From the NCBI GenBank assembly GCA_963978895.1, contig OZ022238.1, positions 37,570,770-37,634,769 of the forward strand: a stretch of DNA of 64,000 nt. The letters are read 5' to 3'. The notes below the pieces were generated by a model, which saw nothing but the letters and a program-made list of their open reading frames with translations, was not told the origin of the DNA and ran no database searches. Both the position numbers and the translations under genes were made by a program. Below, one piece after another: positions 62,050 to 64,000 of the stretch (position 1 is the first letter of the stretch; each line of letters starts with the position of its first letter). The DNA comes from Erpobdella octoculata. Its lineage: Eukaryota; Annelida; Clitellata; Hirudinida; Erpobdellidae.

Positions 62050-62870
62050 GACTTCTGCTTCAAGTACGTGTCTCGTCTACTCACTCAAACTTTAAATATT
62101 CATAAATATTTTCTTGTTTTCTTTATTCTTTATATTAAACATATGCAAACCAACAAAAAAAACAAAATATTTGATTTTTTTGCCAGTTTGATCGCCTGTG
62201 ATAATACGCTCATAGATATATCTATGAATACGCTATTCATACAAGACCGGGACCAAAAAAGATGATTTTTTTTCTCAATTGACAAACAAAAACAAACAAA
62301 AACAAACAAAACAATTACATATTTGTAATTAGAAAAATATGCTTGTAATTATCTGATATCGCCACGTTCTGTAAAATTTAAAAACATTACCTTTTTTGGA
62401 CCCGCTCCTGTATGAATAGCGTATTATCACAGGCGATCAAACTGGCGAAAAATTTAAATATTTGTTTTTTTTTGTTGGTTTGCATATGTTTAATTAAGAG
62501 AATAAAGAAAACAAGAAAAATAGATGAATAATTCAATTTTGAGTGAGTAGACCTACGGAAAGAGACACGCACTAGAGGCACTCGTTTCCATAGGTCTACT
62601 CACTCGAAATTTAATTATTCATCTATTTTTTCTTGTTTTCTTCATTTTTTATATTAAGCATATGCAAACCAACAAAAAAAAAAAATTTGAATTTTTCGCC
62701 AGTTTGATCGCCTGTGATAATACGCTATTCATACAGGAGCGGGTCCAAAAAGGTGATTTTTTTCTAAATTTTACAGAATGTGGCGATATCAGGTAATTAC
62801 AAGCATATTTTTCTGATTAAAAATATGTAATTTATTTGCTTGTCAATAGCGTTTGCACGATGAAGGGGTT
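62050..62870. repeat. Element X: three alternating inverted copies
   Basis: Copies lie at about 62050-62277 (-), 62303-62572 (+) and 62577-62870 (-). The last two form a near-perfect palindrome of about 270 bp arms around GACACGCACTAGAGGCACTC. Shared landmarks are GTATGAATAGCGTATTATCA, GCATATGTTTAAT and TGTAATTAGAAAAATATGC. Confidence 0.85.
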
Positions 62871-62879
62871 TTTGATCAG

Positions 62880-63107
62880 TTAGCCGCCCCACTATGGTGG
62901 GAACTGCTGGCTAAAAATAAAAAATGATAACAGATTGAAAATGTTGGGCTCGTTATTTGAAAAGATAATATGTGTACCAGCAACTTCAGCGCCAGTGGAG
63001 CGGATATTTAGTCATGGAGGTCTATTCATGAGACAAAATTGAGCTCGTTAAAGACAAACAATGTTATCTGAACTTGTGTTTACTAAATGCAATAAACATT
63101 TAAAATA
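62880..63107 (+). pseudogene. hAT transposase dimerisation-domain relic
   Basis: Frames give PLWWELLAKNKK, then LGSLFEKIICVPATSAPVER, IFSHGGLFMRQN, stop, and after a shift MLSELVFTKCNKHLK. This is the ZBED4-type hAT C-terminus (PATSAPVERIFS..G). The stop and frameshift show decay. It abuts the outer edge of element X and probably belonged to the same transposon. Confidence 0.8.
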
Positions 63108-63229
63108 ATAACAGTTTATTTTTTAAACCGTTTATTAATTTAGTTATTGAATTTTTCATGCTTCAGTTTTTTAGTTGAAAAAAGTTTATTAAGACGTCTT
63201 CATTTTGAATGATTTTTACAAAGTCTTGG

Positions 63230-63455
63230 CCTTAAACTCGGTCTTTTCTCAATATGTCTTGGTTTTGATCTTGCCTTGCAAATAAAAATCTTGGTCTTGA
63301 TCTTGCCTTGCAAATAAAAGTCTTGATCTTGGTCTTGCAAATAAAAGTCTTGGTCTTGATCTTGGTCTTGCAAATAAAAGTCTTGGTCTTGATCTTGGTC
63401 TTGCAAATAAAAGTCTTGGTCTTGATCTTGGTCTTGGATTCAGTAGTCTTGATAA
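63230..63455. repeat. 33 bp tandem repeat
   Basis: Units of AAATAAAAGTCTTGGTCTTG followed by ATCTTGGTCTTGC, five to six copies including shorter ones. The QDQDFYLQ and VLILVLQIK reading frames are periodicity artefacts. Confidence 0.85.
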
Positions 63456-63740
63456 CAAGCCTGGGTTTCGGCGCTCAACCGATAGACACGAACTAATCAA
63501 ACTTCCGAAAGTTATTGTTCTCAAACTCTAAAAGAGACGTACGGATGTCGAGAAAGCGACTAATGTAACGTATTAAGCGAAGGAAATTGAAAGAAATTTT
63601 ATATTAAACGATGCATTGCTTCTATAGAAACCGTTTTCAGGGATAGCGGTGCCTTAAATTACATTACGAATTTTGTAACTGTCTAAATAAACGGGTGTCC
63701 TAGAACAACTGTAATCTAAAATTTATATATAATGAGATTT

Positions 63741-63776
63741 AAAAAAGATCCGTCATTTTTGACGGGCTACTTCTAG
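63741..63776 (+). mobile_element. Helitron-like 3' terminus, third type
   Basis: The hairpin CCGTCATTTTTGACGG is followed by GCTACTT and CTAG, then T. This is the standard layout of a Helitron 3' end. The body upstream is not defined. A matching hairpin without CTAG is at about 4233-4249. The remaining 63777-64000 shows no feature. Confidence 0.6.
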
Positions 63777-64000
63777 TTGATAATAGTAATTGATTTTAAA
63801 ACAGCACTGAAAATTTCATAATTTTTTGCATTGCACTTTTGGTCAACTATTGAAAAAAATTTAACCCCCAGGGCCACCCCTAAATATTGTCCAAACCCAA
63901 AAAAATTTACACAGAGTGTTTTTGATGTAAATGGAACAATTTAAGGGGTTTTAGAAAAAGATTTCAAAAATTTTTTTTTAATATATATGCCTGTCTATCT

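Noticed and set aside
63200..63524. QDQDFYLQ and VLILVLQIK repeat proteins
   Set aside because: Product of a 33 bp tandem repeat open on both strands; no initiation or flanking gene structure.

Overview
The window is AT-rich nuclear DNA from an invertebrate animal. It holds spliced genes with GT-AG introns, a degenerate CCCTAA-type telomeric tract, and a dense load of Helitrons, hAT elements, non-LTR retrotransposons and tRNA-derived SINEs. I cannot place it to phylum from sequence alone. Every gene call below was read by translating across splice sites. No alignment or database search was run.

Four cellular genes can be assembled in full, each with consistent splice phases from start to stop codon. 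(1) Chibby (CBY1) is on + at 2151-2678: 3 exons, 126 aa. (2) LYAR, a nucleolar zinc-finger protein, is on - at 6685-3073: 7 exons, 295 aa, tail-to-tail with Chibby. (3) MIC60/mitofilin is on + at 12912-24047: 14 exons, 699 aa, with a 3.8 kb intron full of nested transposons. (4) A protein 4.1/coracle-type FERM protein is on + at 45020-53050: 16 coding exons, 574 aa. They look like unrelated housekeeping or cell-biology genes: a basal-body/Wnt adaptor, a ribosome-biogenesis factor, mitochondrial cristae, and the cortical cytoskeleton. No operon-like logic is evident.

Nearly everything else is mobile DNA. 0.4-2 kb: hAT relics. 7.0-12.7 kb: hAT relics and an inverted Helitron that carries a clean hAT insertion (8 bp target duplication GTCTCTTT). 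15.9-18.3 kb (MIC60 intron 7): a foldback-like element whose terminal inverted repeats are arrays of a 21 bp unit, enclosing hAT-like pieces with a partial BED finger. 24.6-34 kb: a 180 bp tandem repeat, a MITE, and a chain of Helitrons partly joined end to end at CTAG/TC junctions. 35.3-37.7 kb: a 5'-truncated LINE with one stop codon. 37.7-41.7 kb: more Helitrons, a 15 bp minisatellite and a hAT 3' end. 43-44.5 kb: a long palindrome plus hAT and LINE scraps. 54.5-57 kb: Helitrons and telomere-like repeats. 57.5-63.1 kb: a nested stack in which a LINE with a long open ORF2 sits inside a palindromic element and is itself interrupted near the start of ORF2 by a 756 bp hAT element with a perfect 8 bp duplication.

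The most distinctive signal is the Helitron population. There are two non-autonomous families with the same TC-TATATATATAAAA start and a hairpin-CTAG end. One is built from satellite-like ~160 bp monomers and the other carries an 18 bp VNTR. They occur as head-to-tail chains, as head-to-head pairs of 3' ends, and as copies that have carried a SINE along with them.
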